NCBI RefSeq assembly: GCF_902806445.1
Contig: NZ_LR760298.1
Location: forward strand, 248,001 to 312,000
DNA: 64,000 nt
Direction: 5' to 3'
From: Listeria sp. PSOL-1
Lineage (GTDB): Bacteria > Bacillota > Bacilli > Lactobacillales > Listeriaceae
The position numbers were made by a program, and so were the translations under genes. The stretch's first letter is position 1, and each line of letters opens with the position of its first letter. A model generated the notes under the pieces. That model did no database searches. It worked only from the letters and a program-made list of their open reading frames with translations, and had not been told where the DNA came from. This document shows positions 1-8,756 of this stretch, piece after piece.

Positions 1-30
1 TTTTGGAAAAAAGCCGCTACAGCTAAATAA
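1..30 (+). CDS. C-terminal end of an upstream gene (partial)
   Basis: Frame 1 is open from the window edge to TAA at 28-30, reading FWKKAATAK. An intrinsic terminator follows 8 bases later, as expected for the end of a gene. Nothing can be said about the product. Confidence 0.35.
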   Translation, partial: FWKKAATAK

Positions 31-37
31 TGATTTG

Positions 38-77
38 AAAAGAGTTTGGGACAATCATGTATGTCCTAAGCTCTTTT
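38..77 (+). terminator. Intrinsic terminator
   Basis: The arms AAAAGAGTTTGGGACA and TGTCCTAAGCTCTTTT form a hairpin ending in a T run. The same stem design (AAGAGTCTGGGACA type) recurs at 38918-38962 and, in part, at 43334-43373. Confidence 0.75.
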
Positions 78-108
78 GTGTAAAATGTAAAAAAGAAGAT
101 ATTTTTTA

Positions 109-150
109 GAAGTTTAACATTTTTTTAATAGGGAAAAAATGTTAAACTTC
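109..150. repeat. Inverted repeat
   Basis: GAAGTTTAACATTTTTTT and its near-complement GGAAAAAATGTTAAACTTC are separated by about 5 bases, giving a 42-base hairpin. It lies in the 300-base gap before the Mga-type gene. Role unknown; a second terminator is possible. Confidence 0.5.
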
Positions 151-275
151 CAAAAAAAGTGTCTCTTTTTTTTCTTAAAACGAATATAAGGTTGAGACGC
201 ATGTTAGTAAAATTAGGTGCTATACTACAGATATCAACAAAGCTATATTTTAGTATCCTCTATACTATAATTTCA

Positions 276-352
276 AGATTATGTGTACTTTTAAATACAT
301 AATCTATCGCATTGTGATTTCATAATTATGTACTATTTGATACATGATTATG
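276..352. promoter_or_regulatory. Tandem palindromes upstream of the Mga-type gene
   Basis: Two related inverted repeats sit in a row. At 276-305 AGATTATGTGT pairs with ATACATAATCT; at 321-352 CATAATTATGTAC pairs with ATACATGATTATG. Both share an ATTATGTA/TACATAAT arm. A TATAAT hexamer lies at 266-271, so the sites would overlap the start of the transcript and the 5' leader of the regulator gene. They suit an operator or a structured leader; the binding protein is inferred only. Confidence 0.4.
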
Positions 353-372
353 TTTTTAAGGGAGGAAGAACT

Positions 373-1857
373 GTGTATAAAGAAGCTTTATTAGATCTAT
401 CAGAACAAGAAAATGTTCGTCTCATTAAAATATTATTTATTGCTGGAGGATATATGCATCGAGAAGAACTCTTTCGTAAATTGGGTATTCATAATAAAAC
501 CTTACAACGGAGGGTTCAAAGTATCAATGAAACGTTTCAGCGTTTAGGACATCCTCATGTTATTTATTATGATGAGGAAAAAGAACAGTATCATATTCAA
601 GTCCAAAAAGTCTCGCTTAATTTGAATAGATTAACTTATACGTATTTGGAAGAATCAACGAATTTTCAAATTTTGGATGCGATTTGGACCCAATCTAGCC
701 CAACTACTGAATCTTTGACTCAACAGTTATTTATTAGTCGATCAGAATATTATCGACGTTTACATTTTTTAAATGAGTGGCTACAATCTTTTGACATCAA
801 AATTTATAAAAATCAATTTATAGGCGAAGAGTGGCAAATCCGTTTCTTCGCATATCAATTATATTCTAAGATACATCCACAACATTTTTTATATGACCGG
901 ACCATTACAGAAAGCCAACATCAAGTGATTGAGGCACTAGAAGATGCTTGGCAAATTTCATGGAATCAAGTGCAACGTCAAAGACTAGCTTTATGGCTTT
1001 CTTTATCTTTGCAGCATCAAGGGAAAACATCGACATATGAAGTACCCGCTTCTTTTTGCCAGCATGGGAAAGCAGTGAATCATCATTTGGGAGCTAATTT
1101 CCCTAAAAATGCGCTCGAAAAATATTTTGAAGGTAGTAATAATCTAGATTTTGAGCAACAGGCACTTATCTGTTTTTGCACTATTTTCCCATTCTTTCCT
1201 GAGGGCCATCCTTTACCGCGAAAGATTTTAGAAGAAGTAGAAAGTGATCATTCTAATCTGATTGTGAAACTGTCCCATCATTTGCTTCGTACTTTTCGAG
1301 AGGGTGCAAATGATGACATGCCGTTTTTGGCTTTACCGGATGCTTGGTATTGGTATACAAGCTTAGGGCATACTTTATGGATTAAAGGAACGATTTACTA
1401 TTTTGATAAAGAAACAACAGAATTTTATATGGAGGCAAACTATCGCTATATTAATGTGAAAAAAATCATCAGAGAAACCTTACAACAACCTGATTTTGCT
1501 GTAACAGCTTGGCCTAGAAACCAATGGCTATTAATCCATAAATGCGCACTTTTTGTATATAAGCATCGGGATCTGTTTAATACACCATTGCGTATTGGTG
1601 TCTTTTTACATGCTGACACCTTAATTGTTGATATTTACTTGAATCATTTAAAATATGAATTGTTGAAAAATCTTTATATATCTGTTGAGCCCTATCAAGA
1701 GACAGAAGATTATGACCTTATTATTACGAACTTGGCTTTTCCTATCCAAGCGCATACACAAATTTATTTTTTAACTGATGTAGGGAATCCACAAGAAGAG
1801 CAAGCCGTTCATGCTTTAGTACAAGGTATCTTAGTTAATCAAAGATCAAATGGATAA
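373..1857 (+). CDS. Mga-family transcriptional regulator
   Basis: A 494-residue protein of the Mga/AtxA type. An N-terminal helix-turn-helix (around GYMHREELFRKLGIHNKTLQ) is followed by a second one (near LTQQLFISRSEYYRRL), then a long region resembling the PRD and EIIB-like parts of Mga. The GTG at 373 is preferred because GGAGG at 361-365 is 7 bases upstream; the in-frame ATG at 328 has no ribosome site and lies inside a palindrome. Mga proteins control genes for surface proteins, and the next gene encodes one, so local control of the adhesin is the natural inference. Family assignment is from overall architecture; the target is not shown. Confidence 0.75.
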   Translation: MYKEALLDLSEQENVRLIKILFIAGGYMHREELFRKLGIHNKTLQRRVQSINETFQRLGHPHVIYYDEEKEQYHIQVQKVSLNLNRLTYTYLEESTNFQILDAIWTQSSPTTESLTQQLFISRSEYYRRLHFLNEWLQSFDIKIYKNQFIGEEWQIRFFAYQLYSKIHPQHFLYDRTITESQHQVIEALEDAWQISWNQVQRQRLALWLSLSLQHQGKTSTYEVPASFCQHGKAVNHHLGANFPKNALEKYFEGSNNLDFEQQALICFCTIFPFFPEGHPLPRKILEEVESDHSNLIVKLSHHLLRTFREGANDDMPFLALPDAWYWYTSLGHTLWIKGTIYYFDKETTEFYMEANYRYINVKKIIRETLQQPDFAVTAWPRNQWLLIHKCALFVYKHRDLFNTPLRIGVFLHADTLIVDIYLNHLKYELLKNLYISVEPYQETEDYDLIITNLAFPIQAHTQIYFLTDVGNPQEEQAVHALVQGILVNQRSNG

Positions 1858-2014
1858 GAACGAGACTCATATCCTGTTAAATAAAATGAATAGAGATAGG
1901 TGATGAGCGATACTGACTATGTTTCGGTATGGTTTTATCAAATGTCAAATCGTGTTCATTTTAGAAAAAATTCAGTTTTTATAAATTGTTTTTCAAAAAG
2001 GAGCTTTTAAATTT

Positions 2015-4435
2015 ATGAAAGAAATAATAATGAAACAAATCAAAATGGTGGCTGTTTTTTTAATTACATTAGCCTCTGTGTTCTCTGTTCCTAGTATGCC
2101 TTCCAATATGGATCATGTTAAAGCAGTAGATGCTTCTGACGGAAATATCCACGTAACGCCGAATAATTTTTTAGATTATTTTAGATTGAATGGTTCAGCT
2201 ACTTACGAACAGTTTACAGGGATTGTTACGATTACACCAAATGAGACATATCAAAGTGGTAATTTTTCATTAAAAAGCAAGATTGATATGACCAAAAATT
2301 TTACGCTTAAAGGAAAAATTAATTTAGGAGATAAATCACAATTAAATCGAGGAGCAGACGGTATCGGAATTGGTTTTCATCCAGGAAGTACAACGGATGT
2401 AGGGGCATATGGTGGAGGCCTTGGGATAGGAGGATTAAAGGATGCCTTTGGGTTTAAACTTGATACCTATTTTAATTTCAATGGACATACGGCATATACG
2501 CCTGATCCACCAGAATTTGGTAGCCAAGAGGGGCATGGAGTAGCTTTTGCTGGTTTTATTCATGCGGATGAATCAGGTGTACTTTCCACTTATATGGGAA
2601 GTGATGCGCCTGGAAAACAAATTCCTGAACCCTCAAATAATCAGTTCAAAGATGTAACTTTTGCTTATAATGGAGAAAGTAAACAGATAACAGTGACGTA
2701 CGATGAGCAAGTATGGTCAAAAGATGTTTCAACATGGATATCAGAAGATGCTTTAGCTTTTATCGTTGCTGCCTCAACTGGTAATAGGTATAACTTACAA
2801 CAATTCCAACTCACTTCCTTTGATTATGTCACAACTGGTGCGGCTGAGCTTATCAAAAGCGATGCAAATGATGCGCATAAGCTTTTAGCGGGAGCAGAAT
2901 TCAGTATACAAGATCGCTCTGGCACAACCATCCAATCAGGTTTAACGACAAATAATAAAGGTATGTTGAAAGCAGAAGGCCTTCAATTTGGTGAGTATCA
3001 ATTTGTGGAGACAAAAGCTCCAGCGGGCTATATTCTTGATACTAAGCCGGTTCCCTTTACTGTGACAGCAGATAACGCCGTGGATCCTGTACAAGTCAAA
3101 ATGACAAATCAGGAAAAACCAGGGGATGTGACCTTAACAAAAGTCGATCAACGCGATGAAACCAAAACTTTAGCAGGAGCAGAATTTAGCTTGCAAGATA
3201 CTTCAGGAAAGACGCTGCAACCAGGGCTAATCACTGATAATGCAGGGCAAGTTACTGTTCAAAATCTTTCGGCTGGAAAATACCAATTTGTGGAGACGAA
3301 AGCGCCAACTGGTTATATTCTCGATACTAAGCCGATTCCTTTTACCGTAACAGGCCTTAATGCTGGAAATCCTGTTCAAGTGAAAGCGACAAACCAAGAA
3401 AAACCAGGAGATGTAAAGCTTACAAAAGTTGACCAGGTGAATACAAGTAAGACATTGGCAGGAGCAGAGTTTAACTTACAAGATACTACTGGTAAGAATC
3501 TGCAAACAGGATTGACTACGGACGCTAAAGGAGAATTAACTGTCAAAGATCTGGCCCCAGGGAATTATCAATTTGTCGAAGTTAAAGCTCCAACGGGCTA
3601 TATTTTAGATCCAACACCTCTTTCTTTCACGATTGCGCATAATCCTACACAAACCTTAGAGCTTACAGCAAAAAACCAACAGCAACCTGGAGATGTGAGG
3701 CTTACAAAAGTCGATCGTAACAACCATGATAAAACATTGGCTAATGCAGAATTCAGCTTACAAGATGATACAGGTAAAACGTTGCAAAGTGGTTTAAAAA
3801 CTGATGATGATGGAAGAATTGCGTTGAAAAGTTTACAAGCTGGCGAGTATCGGTTTGTAGAAACAAAAGCTCCTGAAGGATATTTATTAAATGCGACACC
3901 AATATCTTTTACAATAACAGAAAATCAAACACATGCTGTAGAAGTAATAGCAGAGAATGAAAGGCAATTTGGTGAAGTGATACTGACCAAAGTTGCTAAA
4001 GAAAATCCAGGCCAGACCTTAGCAGGGGCAGAATTTACACTTCAAGATCAAAATGGCAAGGAGCTCCAAACGGGACTTATAACCAATTCATCAGGTAAAA
4101 TCCAAGTAAAAAGTTTAGAGCCGGGTAAGTATCAATTTGTGGAAACAAAGGCACCAAAAGGCTACCAGCTCGATGCTACACCTACTGTCTTTACTATTAA
4201 AAGGGGGCAAAGCGAAGCGACAAATGTTACCGTAATAAATAGTAAACGAACAGTCACAAAACCCCATGACCCAGGCACAGGTTCTAGTGTATCAGGAGGA
4301 CCTTCTTCAGGGAAAAAAGGCATAGATAAAGTCCTTCCAGGAACAGGTGATATTTTTGAAAAAGTATGGGTTTTTGGAGGTATTATAATTGTGATCGGTA
4401 TTGTCATCATGTGGTGGAGAAGAAGCGAAAGATAG
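2015..4435 (+). CDS. LPXTG surface adhesin: L-type lectin plus SpaA repeats
   Basis: An 806-residue sortase substrate. A signal peptide (about 1-37) precedes a bacterial L-type lectin domain (about 45-275) with GADGIGIGF and FGFKLDTYFNFN, the usual carbohydrate and calcium loop elements. Five SpaA/prealbumin-like repeats of about 95 residues follow, each with LAGAEF (LANAEF in one), a lysine in LTKVD-like context and FVETKAP, FVEVKAP or a close variant; this lysine and glutamate arrangement suits intramolecular isopeptide bonds. A Ser/Gly linker leads to LPGTGD, a membrane helix and WWRRSER. Start ATG 2015 has GGAG 11 bases upstream; ATG 2030 is the alternative. The Mga-type regulator upstream probably controls it. 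Ligand unknown. Confidence 0.88.
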   Translation: MKEIIMKQIKMVAVFLITLASVFSVPSMPSNMDHVKAVDASDGNIHVTPNNFLDYFRLNGSATYEQFTGIVTITPNETYQSGNFSLKSKIDMTKNFTLKGKINLGDKSQLNRGADGIGIGFHPGSTTDVGAYGGGLGIGGLKDAFGFKLDTYFNFNGHTAYTPDPPEFGSQEGHGVAFAGFIHADESGVLSTYMGSDAPGKQIPEPSNNQFKDVTFAYNGESKQITVTYDEQVWSKDVSTWISEDALAFIVAASTGNRYNLQQFQLTSFDYVTTGAAELIKSDANDAHKLLAGAEFSIQDRSGTTIQSGLTTNNKGMLKAEGLQFGEYQFVETKAPAGYILDTKPVPFTVTADNAVDPVQVKMTNQEKPGDVTLTKVDQRDETKTLAGAEFSLQDTSGKTLQPGLITDNAGQVTVQNLSAGKYQFVETKAPTGYILDTKPIPFTVTGLNAGNPVQVKATNQEKPGDVKLTKVDQVNTSKTLAGAEFNLQDTTGKNLQTGLTTDAKGELTVKDLAPGNYQFVEVKAPTGYILDPTPLSFTIAHNPTQTLELTAKNQQQPGDVRLTKVDRNNHDKTLANAEFSLQDDTGKTLQSGLKTDDDGRIALKSLQAGEYRFVETKAPEGYLLNATPISFTITENQTHAVEVIAENERQFGEVILTKVAKENPGQTLAGAEFTLQDQNGKELQTGLITNSSGKIQVKSLEPGKYQFVETKAPKGYQLDATPTVFTIKRGQSEATNVTVINSKRTVTKPHDPGTGSSVSGGPSSGKKGIDKVLPGTGDIFEKVWVFGGIIIVIGIVIMWWRRSER
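2854..4245 (+). repeat. Five tandem SpaA-domain repeats (coding)
   Basis: Five units of roughly 280-290 bases inside the adhesin gene. They can be counted by the recurring AGAEF and ETKAP codons (EVKAP in unit 3); unit 4 reads LANAEF. Copies 2 and 3 are most alike. Such tracts can gain or lose units by recombination. Confidence 0.8.
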
Positions 4436-4439
4436 CTAA

Positions 4440-4467
4440 AAGAAGAGGAAATCCTCTTCTTTTTTTG
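4440..4467 (+). terminator. Intrinsic terminator of the adhesin gene
   Basis: AGAAGAGG and CCTCTTCT form a stem with an AAAT loop followed by a T run, directly after the stop codon. Confidence 0.85.
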
Positions 4468-4603
4468 AGGAGTATGAAGCTCGGTAAATTAGGATAAAAA
4501 TGCGTAAACAATAACTAACAGGGCGATTTGGTTGGATAAACAGACTAACATGTCCTATCAATTTAAAATTTTATACTTAAAGAACAATCTATGATAAACA
4601 AAT

Positions 4604-4650
4604 AAGCTTCCAAAAATCAAATTGTTGATTTTTGGAAGCTTGTTTTTTTA
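4604..4650 (-). terminator. Strong hairpin, probable terminator
   Basis: AAGCTTCCAAAAATCAA pairs perfectly with TTGATTTTTGGAAGCTT around a 4-base loop. It lies just beyond the stop codon of the small minus-strand gene. T-rich sequence follows on the plus strand, so it could work in both directions. Confidence 0.6.
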
Positions 4651-4664
4651 GGAAGAACAAGCTC

Positions 4665-4838
4665 TTAATAATATGATCCGGAGTGTCTATTTTTTGCTTT
4701 TACCATTAAAATAATACCTAAAATAACTAAAATTACACCAGCTAAGAAAATAAAGAAGCCAGCTATGCCCGTTATGCTAAAAGAAACACCAATCGCAATT
4801 AAGCCAATGAGGAGAAGAATTAGGCCAGTAATTTTCAA
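4665..4838 (-). CDS. Small two-helix membrane protein
   Basis: A 57-codon frame from TTG at 4838 to TAA at 4665. The product is almost wholly hydrophobic (LILLLIGLIAIGV, then a GIAGFFIFLAGVILVILG segment) and ends in a basic, Tyr-rich tail KAKNRHSGSYY. GAGGTG lies about 9 bases upstream of the TTG. It is followed by a strong hairpin at 4604-4650. No family was recognised. Confidence 0.55.
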   Translation of the reverse strand: MKITGLILLLIGLIAIGVSFSITGIAGFFIFLAGVILVILGIILMVKAKNRHSGSYY

Positions 4839-5076
4839 ATCAAGAACACCTCGCTTTATTAATCTACCCTAAGTATAACAAAAATGAATATAGAAATTAA
4901 CATCTTTTTTACTAAAAACATTATATTCATATTTTTTACTGATAAACAAGGCTGTAAAAGTAAAATTTTTCTGATATAGTTAGGAAAAGATGAGCAAACG
5001 ATCACAGATCGCAACTTGAACTTACAGACGAGATCTATAAGCTTGTAAGAAAGGTATAAAAAGGGAGTTTATTGAA

Positions 5077-6093
5077 ATGAAAAGTTATTTGATCGATCGG
5101 GCGTATAAAGCGTCAATGGGAATTGCTAATGCAGTTTTAGTAACACTTGGAATGGGACTGCTAATTCAAACGATTGGCCAGTTGATCAATCTACCTATTT
5201 TGGTTCAGATTGGTGCGATTAGTAAGGCGATGCTTATCCCAGGAATTGGCGTTGGTATTGCGTTATGTTTACAAGCCAACACACTGGTCATTATTAGCGC
5301 GGCGATTTCTGCTATTATTGGTGGGGGAGCAAGTATTGCGCTTGAAAAAACGGGTTTTGCAATTGCGGGAGGAGAGCCGATTGGTGCGATTTTAGCCACA
5401 TTAATCGCGGTTTGGTGTGGCAAAAAGGTATCTGGAAAAACAAGATTCGATATGCTTTTAATTCCAGCAGTATCTCTTCTTTCTGGTGGGTTAAGCGGTT
5501 TGCTATTTGCTAGAGTAATGACGCCAATACTTGTTACGGTGAGTCGTTTTATTACAACACTCGTTGAAGGATCACCGCTTATTTCTTCTATGGTAATTGC
5601 CCTTATTTTTGGGCTGTTGATTCTTAGTCCTGCTTCATCTGCAGCGCTTGCTATTGCGCTCCAGTTGGACGGATCGGCTAGTGCAGCTGCTTTAATTGGT
5701 TGCTCAGTGCAGTTTGTATCCTTTGCTATTTTAAGTTTTAAAGATAATAATTGGGGTGCTTTTTTTGCGCAATTTATTTGTACGCCTAAATTGCAAACGC
5801 CAAATATTATCAAAAAACCGCGCTTAATGCTGATTCCTTTACTTTCAACTTTAATCGCTGGTCCACTCGGCGTACTTGTATTTCATATTCAGGCCTCAAG
5901 CGAAGTAGCAGGCATGGGCCTATGCGCATTTGTTGCACCACTTTATCTTGTTGCCAATTATGGCGTGGTTTCACTATTGCTCTTTTTAGTGGCAGCTGTG
6001 CTTTTACCTGCTATTATTGCTTTTGTAGCTAAGCCCTATCTCATTCAAACCAAACATCTTGAAGCAGGAGATTTAAAAATAGAAGTAGAGTAG
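5077..6093 (+). CDS. PTS EIIC-type membrane protein (PTS_EIIC_2-like)
   Basis: A 338-residue protein with about nine membrane segments, glycine-rich throughout (for example SAIIGGGASIALEKTGFAI), and the motif ISSMVIALIFGLLILSPASS. It resembles the stand-alone EIIC-like membrane proteins of Firmicutes (Pfam PTS_EIIC_2). No EIIA or EIIB gene is adjacent, so sugar phosphorylation cannot be assumed. AGGGAG precedes the ATG at 5077. A perfect 34-base palindrome follows the gene. Substrate unknown. Confidence 0.6.
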   Translation: MKSYLIDRAYKASMGIANAVLVTLGMGLLIQTIGQLINLPILVQIGAISKAMLIPGIGVGIALCLQANTLVIISAAISAIIGGGASIALEKTGFAIAGGEPIGAILATLIAVWCGKKVSGKTRFDMLLIPAVSLLSGGLSGLLFARVMTPILVTVSRFITTLVEGSPLISSMVIALIFGLLILSPASSAALAIALQLDGSASAAALIGCSVQFVSFAILSFKDNNWGAFFAQFICTPKLQTPNIIKKPRLMLIPLLSTLIAGPLGVLVFHIQASSEVAGMGLCAFVAPLYLVANYGVVSLLLFLVAAVLLPAIIAFVAKPYLIQTKHLEAGDLKIEVE

Positions 6094-6151
6094 GCAATTT
6101 AATGGCTTCGTAAATATAAAAGTACTTAAAAAATGCGTTTATCCGCTTTAA

Positions 6152-6185
6152 AAGAACCCCTTTCCAATATTGGAAAGGGGTTCTT
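6152..6185 (+). terminator. Perfect 34-base palindrome
   Basis: AAGAACCCCTTTCCAAT is followed directly by its exact complement, without any loop. It lies 59 bases after the EIIC-like gene and probably ends its transcript, although the T run is short (TTCTTGAC). The stem is unusually GC-rich for this window. Confidence 0.6.
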
Positions 6186-6775
6186 GACAAATGAGCTAAC
6201 TTGCCGCTCATCTGATGGGCCGGTATTTGTCTGATGTTTCTGCTTAAACATACACTAGAATGCGATGTGACATTCGGAAATAAGTTATCTTCTTCAAGCG
6301 AAAATTCATTACTTATAACCGTTCAATCAACAAAGTTATGATACTTCAACCCTTTGCTTAAAAAAGCTAGGCGAATAACTAAATTTCGCATCCTATCTTT
6401 TTGAAATATTCGTCCTTGACGCGGCTTTTACTCGTCGCCTTCCTCCTGCAATTTCAAAAAGAATTGACTTTAACCAACATTCTTCTTTCTCCATCAGACT
6501 TGTAATCCGGCATATGGCAAAGCTGAGAATTCAGCTTATACGCACTGTAAACATTCACTCAGATCAATGTGCGTTATCAAAAAAGGAACAGGAATAAGAA
6601 ACGTTTAAATTGGCTTCTTTCATTCGCAACACCTCTTTATCTTTTGTTACTATACTATATCCGTTTTCACGAGGAATAAACTTTTTCTGCTAAAAATGAG
6701 TCTAAAGATGCCCTTTTTAGAAAAATTTGGATAAATAGTGGTTCGTCTATTTCAGGTTTAATTGACTAATGAGGA
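6186..6775. other. 600-base gap with a possible minus-strand transcript
   Basis: No gene of normal size is present. On the minus strand a TATAGT hexamer (near 6660) is followed by GAGGTG and an ATG that opens a 19-codon frame. Further on, a 33-codon frame (MEKEECWLKS...) runs to about 6400. A hairpin with a T run lies near 6360-6400. This could be a small RNA or leader; none matches a class I can name. Confidence 0.3.
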
Positions 6776-6829
6776 TTGACAGAAGTACTCATTAGCGGCT
6801 ATGATAGATATAAGTGAGAATGGTTATCA
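6776..6829 (+). promoter_or_regulatory. Promoter with Fur box for the iron uptake operon
   Basis: TTGACA (6776-6781) and TATGAT (6800-6805) are 18 bases apart. Directly downstream, TGAGAATGGTTATCA at 6815-6829 matches the 7-1-7 Fur consensus TGATAATNATTATCA at all but two of the fixed positions. Iron repression of the following three genes is therefore well supported. Confidence 0.75.
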
Positions 6830-6852
6830 ATTGTGAGGAGGGAAATGTTTTT

Positions 6853-7758
6853 ATGAAAAAAATTGGTTTATTTGTTGCTTTACTTATGATTAGTCTCGTG
6901 CTTGTTGCTTGTGGTGAGGATAATAAAACCAGCGAGAAAGAAAATAAAACGATAACATTTAAAGCGGAGAGTGGCGATATACAAGTTCCGCGGGCACCAA
7001 AACGAGTGGTGGTATTATCTGCTTATGCAGGGGATTTAATTAAGCTTGGGATACATATCGTTGGTGTAGATTCCTTTAGTAAAGATAACCCTAATTTTAA
7101 AAAATCATTAAAAGATGCTAAAACGGTGTCAGATGAAGATATTGAAGATATTATTGCTTTGAAACCTGATTTAATTATCGGCTTATCCACGATAAAAAAC
7201 CAAGATAAATTGAAAAAAATTGCTCCTGTAGTTACATTTACATACGGAAAATTAGATTATTTAAATCAACATATTGCCATTGGCAAAGTCGTGAATAAAG
7301 AAAACGAAGCTAAAAAATGGGCCGCTGATTTTAAAAAACGAGCAGAAAAAACGGGTGAACAAATTAAAGCAAAAATCGGAGCGGATAAAACCATTTCTGT
7401 TGCTGAGAAATTCAGTAAAGAGATTTACGTCTTCGGGGATAATTGGGGACGTGGGACAGAAATTCTGTATCAAACAATGAAACTTAAAATGCCTGATAAT
7501 GTGAAGAAAAAGGCATTGAAACCGGGATATTATGCGGTATCTCCAGAAGAATTACCAAATTATACAGGAGATTACTTAATCTTGAATAAAAATTCAGCGG
7601 TAGATAATTCTTTTATGAAAACAACTGTTTATCAAAATATGCCAGCTGTGAAAAACCATCATGTATTGGAAGTTAATACGAAATCATTTTACTTTAACGA
7701 TGCAACAACGCTTGAATACCAACTAAAAACCTTTCAGAAATTCTTTTTACTTAAATGA
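6853..7758 (+). CDS. Iron(III)-siderophore-binding lipoprotein
   Basis: Substrate-binding protein of the FhuD/FecB class (about 301 residues). The signal peptide ends in a lipobox LVAC, so it is a lipoprotein on the outer face of the membrane. The body has the periplasmic-binding pattern: PKRVVVLSAYAGDLIKLGI near the start, an IIALKPDLIIGL segment, and a long linking helix rich in Lys/Glu. ATG 6853 is chosen because AGGAGG at 6836-6841 fits and the signal peptide starts there. It is the first gene of a Fur-box operon with two FecCD permeases; the ferrated ligand is unknown. Confidence 0.85.
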   Translation: MKKIGLFVALLMISLVLVACGEDNKTSEKENKTITFKAESGDIQVPRAPKRVVVLSAYAGDLIKLGIHIVGVDSFSKDNPNFKKSLKDAKTVSDEDIEDIIALKPDLIIGLSTIKNQDKLKKIAPVVTFTYGKLDYLNQHIAIGKVVNKENEAKKWAADFKKRAEKTGEQIKAKIGADKTISVAEKFSKEIYVFGDNWGRGTEILYQTMKLKMPDNVKKKALKPGYYAVSPEELPNYTGDYLILNKNSAVDNSFMKTTVYQNMPAVKNHHVLEVNTKSFYFNDATTLEYQLKTFQKFFLLK

Positions 7759-7775
7759 AGAAATGATGTGTTTAT

Positions 7776-8756
7776 ATGTCAATCAAAGTCTCATTGCCTG
7801 TTAAATTTATAATCATCTCTTTACTTCTAGCGATTACAGCGATTTTGGCGCTGATGCTTGGCTCTGTCAACTATACGCTTTCTTATTTGTGGGATGGATT
7901 TGTGCACGGAGCACATATGAAGGAGATGATGACATTAAATGAACTTCGTGTTCCGCGGATTATTGCTGCAATCTTTGTTGGTGCGGCGCTTGGTATTTCA
8001 GGAACAATTATGCAAGCCGTCACAAGAAATCCACTTGCTGATCCAGGACTTTTAGGTGTGACGGCTGGTGCAAATGCTGCGATCGCATTTGTGCTTGCTT
8101 TTATACCAGGAATCGCTTTTTTAGGGATGGAATTTTCGGCCTTTATTGGTGCGGCTGTAGGAACACTTTTGGTTCTTGCTTTAAGTAAATCAAAGGATAT
8201 GTTTAAAATTATTATAGCAGGTGCAGCGATTTCAGCTTTTTTAACGGCATTATCAAGTGCAATTGGTTTGATTTTTAAAACGAGTAAAGATATGAATATG
8301 TGGACAGCGGGGGGATTAATTGGTGTTACCTGGACTGAGGTGAAGATGGTTGTTCCGGTTATTTTAATCACACTTTTAATCAGCCTCTTTTTTTCTAAGC
8401 AAATTGGCATTTTAACGATGAGTGATGAAGTTGCTATAGGACTTGGTTTGCCTGTTCGTAGCTTGCGTGTGCTTTTATTTTTACTCGTTGCGATTTTAAC
8501 TGGACTGGCAGTTACACTTATTGGTAATTTGGCGTTTATTGGTTTAATTGTGCCGCATATTGCGCGCTTTATTGTTGGGTATGATTATAAATCTATTTTG
8601 CCAATGTCTTGTTTTATTGGGGCGTTGCTTTTACTTATTTCAGATTTACTTAGCAGGGTTTTGACTGCACCATTTGAAATTCCAATTATTGCTATCATTT
8701 CGGTGCTTGGATTTCCCTTCTTTTTATATATTGTGCGAAAGGGAGGGGTTAAATGA
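7776..8756 (+). CDS. FecCD-family iron-siderophore permease (first)
   Basis: A 326-residue integral membrane protein of the BtuC/FecCD fold with the family signature ELRVPRIIAAIFVGAALGIS and the downstream GLIVPHIARFIVG segment that contacts the ATPase. It starts 17 bases after the lipoprotein gene and overlaps the next permease by 4 bases. With its partner it should form the membrane channel for the ferric ligand. Confidence 0.88.
   Translation: MSIKVSLPVKFIIISLLLAITAILALMLGSVNYTLSYLWDGFVHGAHMKEMMTLNELRVPRIIAAIFVGAALGISGTIMQAVTRNPLADPGLLGVTAGANAAIAFVLAFIPGIAFLGMEFSAFIGAAVGTLLVLALSKSKDMFKIIIAGAAISAFLTALSSAIGLIFKTSKDMNMWTAGGLIGVTWTEVKMVVPVILITLLISLFFSKQIGILTMSDEVAIGLGLPVRSLRVLLFLLVAILTGLAVTLIGNLAFIGLIVPHIARFIVGYDYKSILPMSCFIGALLLLISDLLSRVLTAPFEIPIIAIISVLGFPFFLYIVRKGGVK

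Noticed and set aside
5205..5813. 202-codon open frame on the minus strand inside the EIIC-like gene
   Set aside because: It is antisense to a well-formed membrane protein gene, lacks a ribosome site, and its Ala/Ile/Pro-rich product mirrors the codon use of the sense strand.
6186..6660. Known riboswitch or T-box in the 600-base gap
   Set aside because: No AGGGTGGNACCGCG or other class-specific conserved core was found on either strand.
7883..8410. 175-codon minus-strand frame inside the first FecCD gene
   Set aside because: Shadow of the permease; no start signals and no protein-like pattern.
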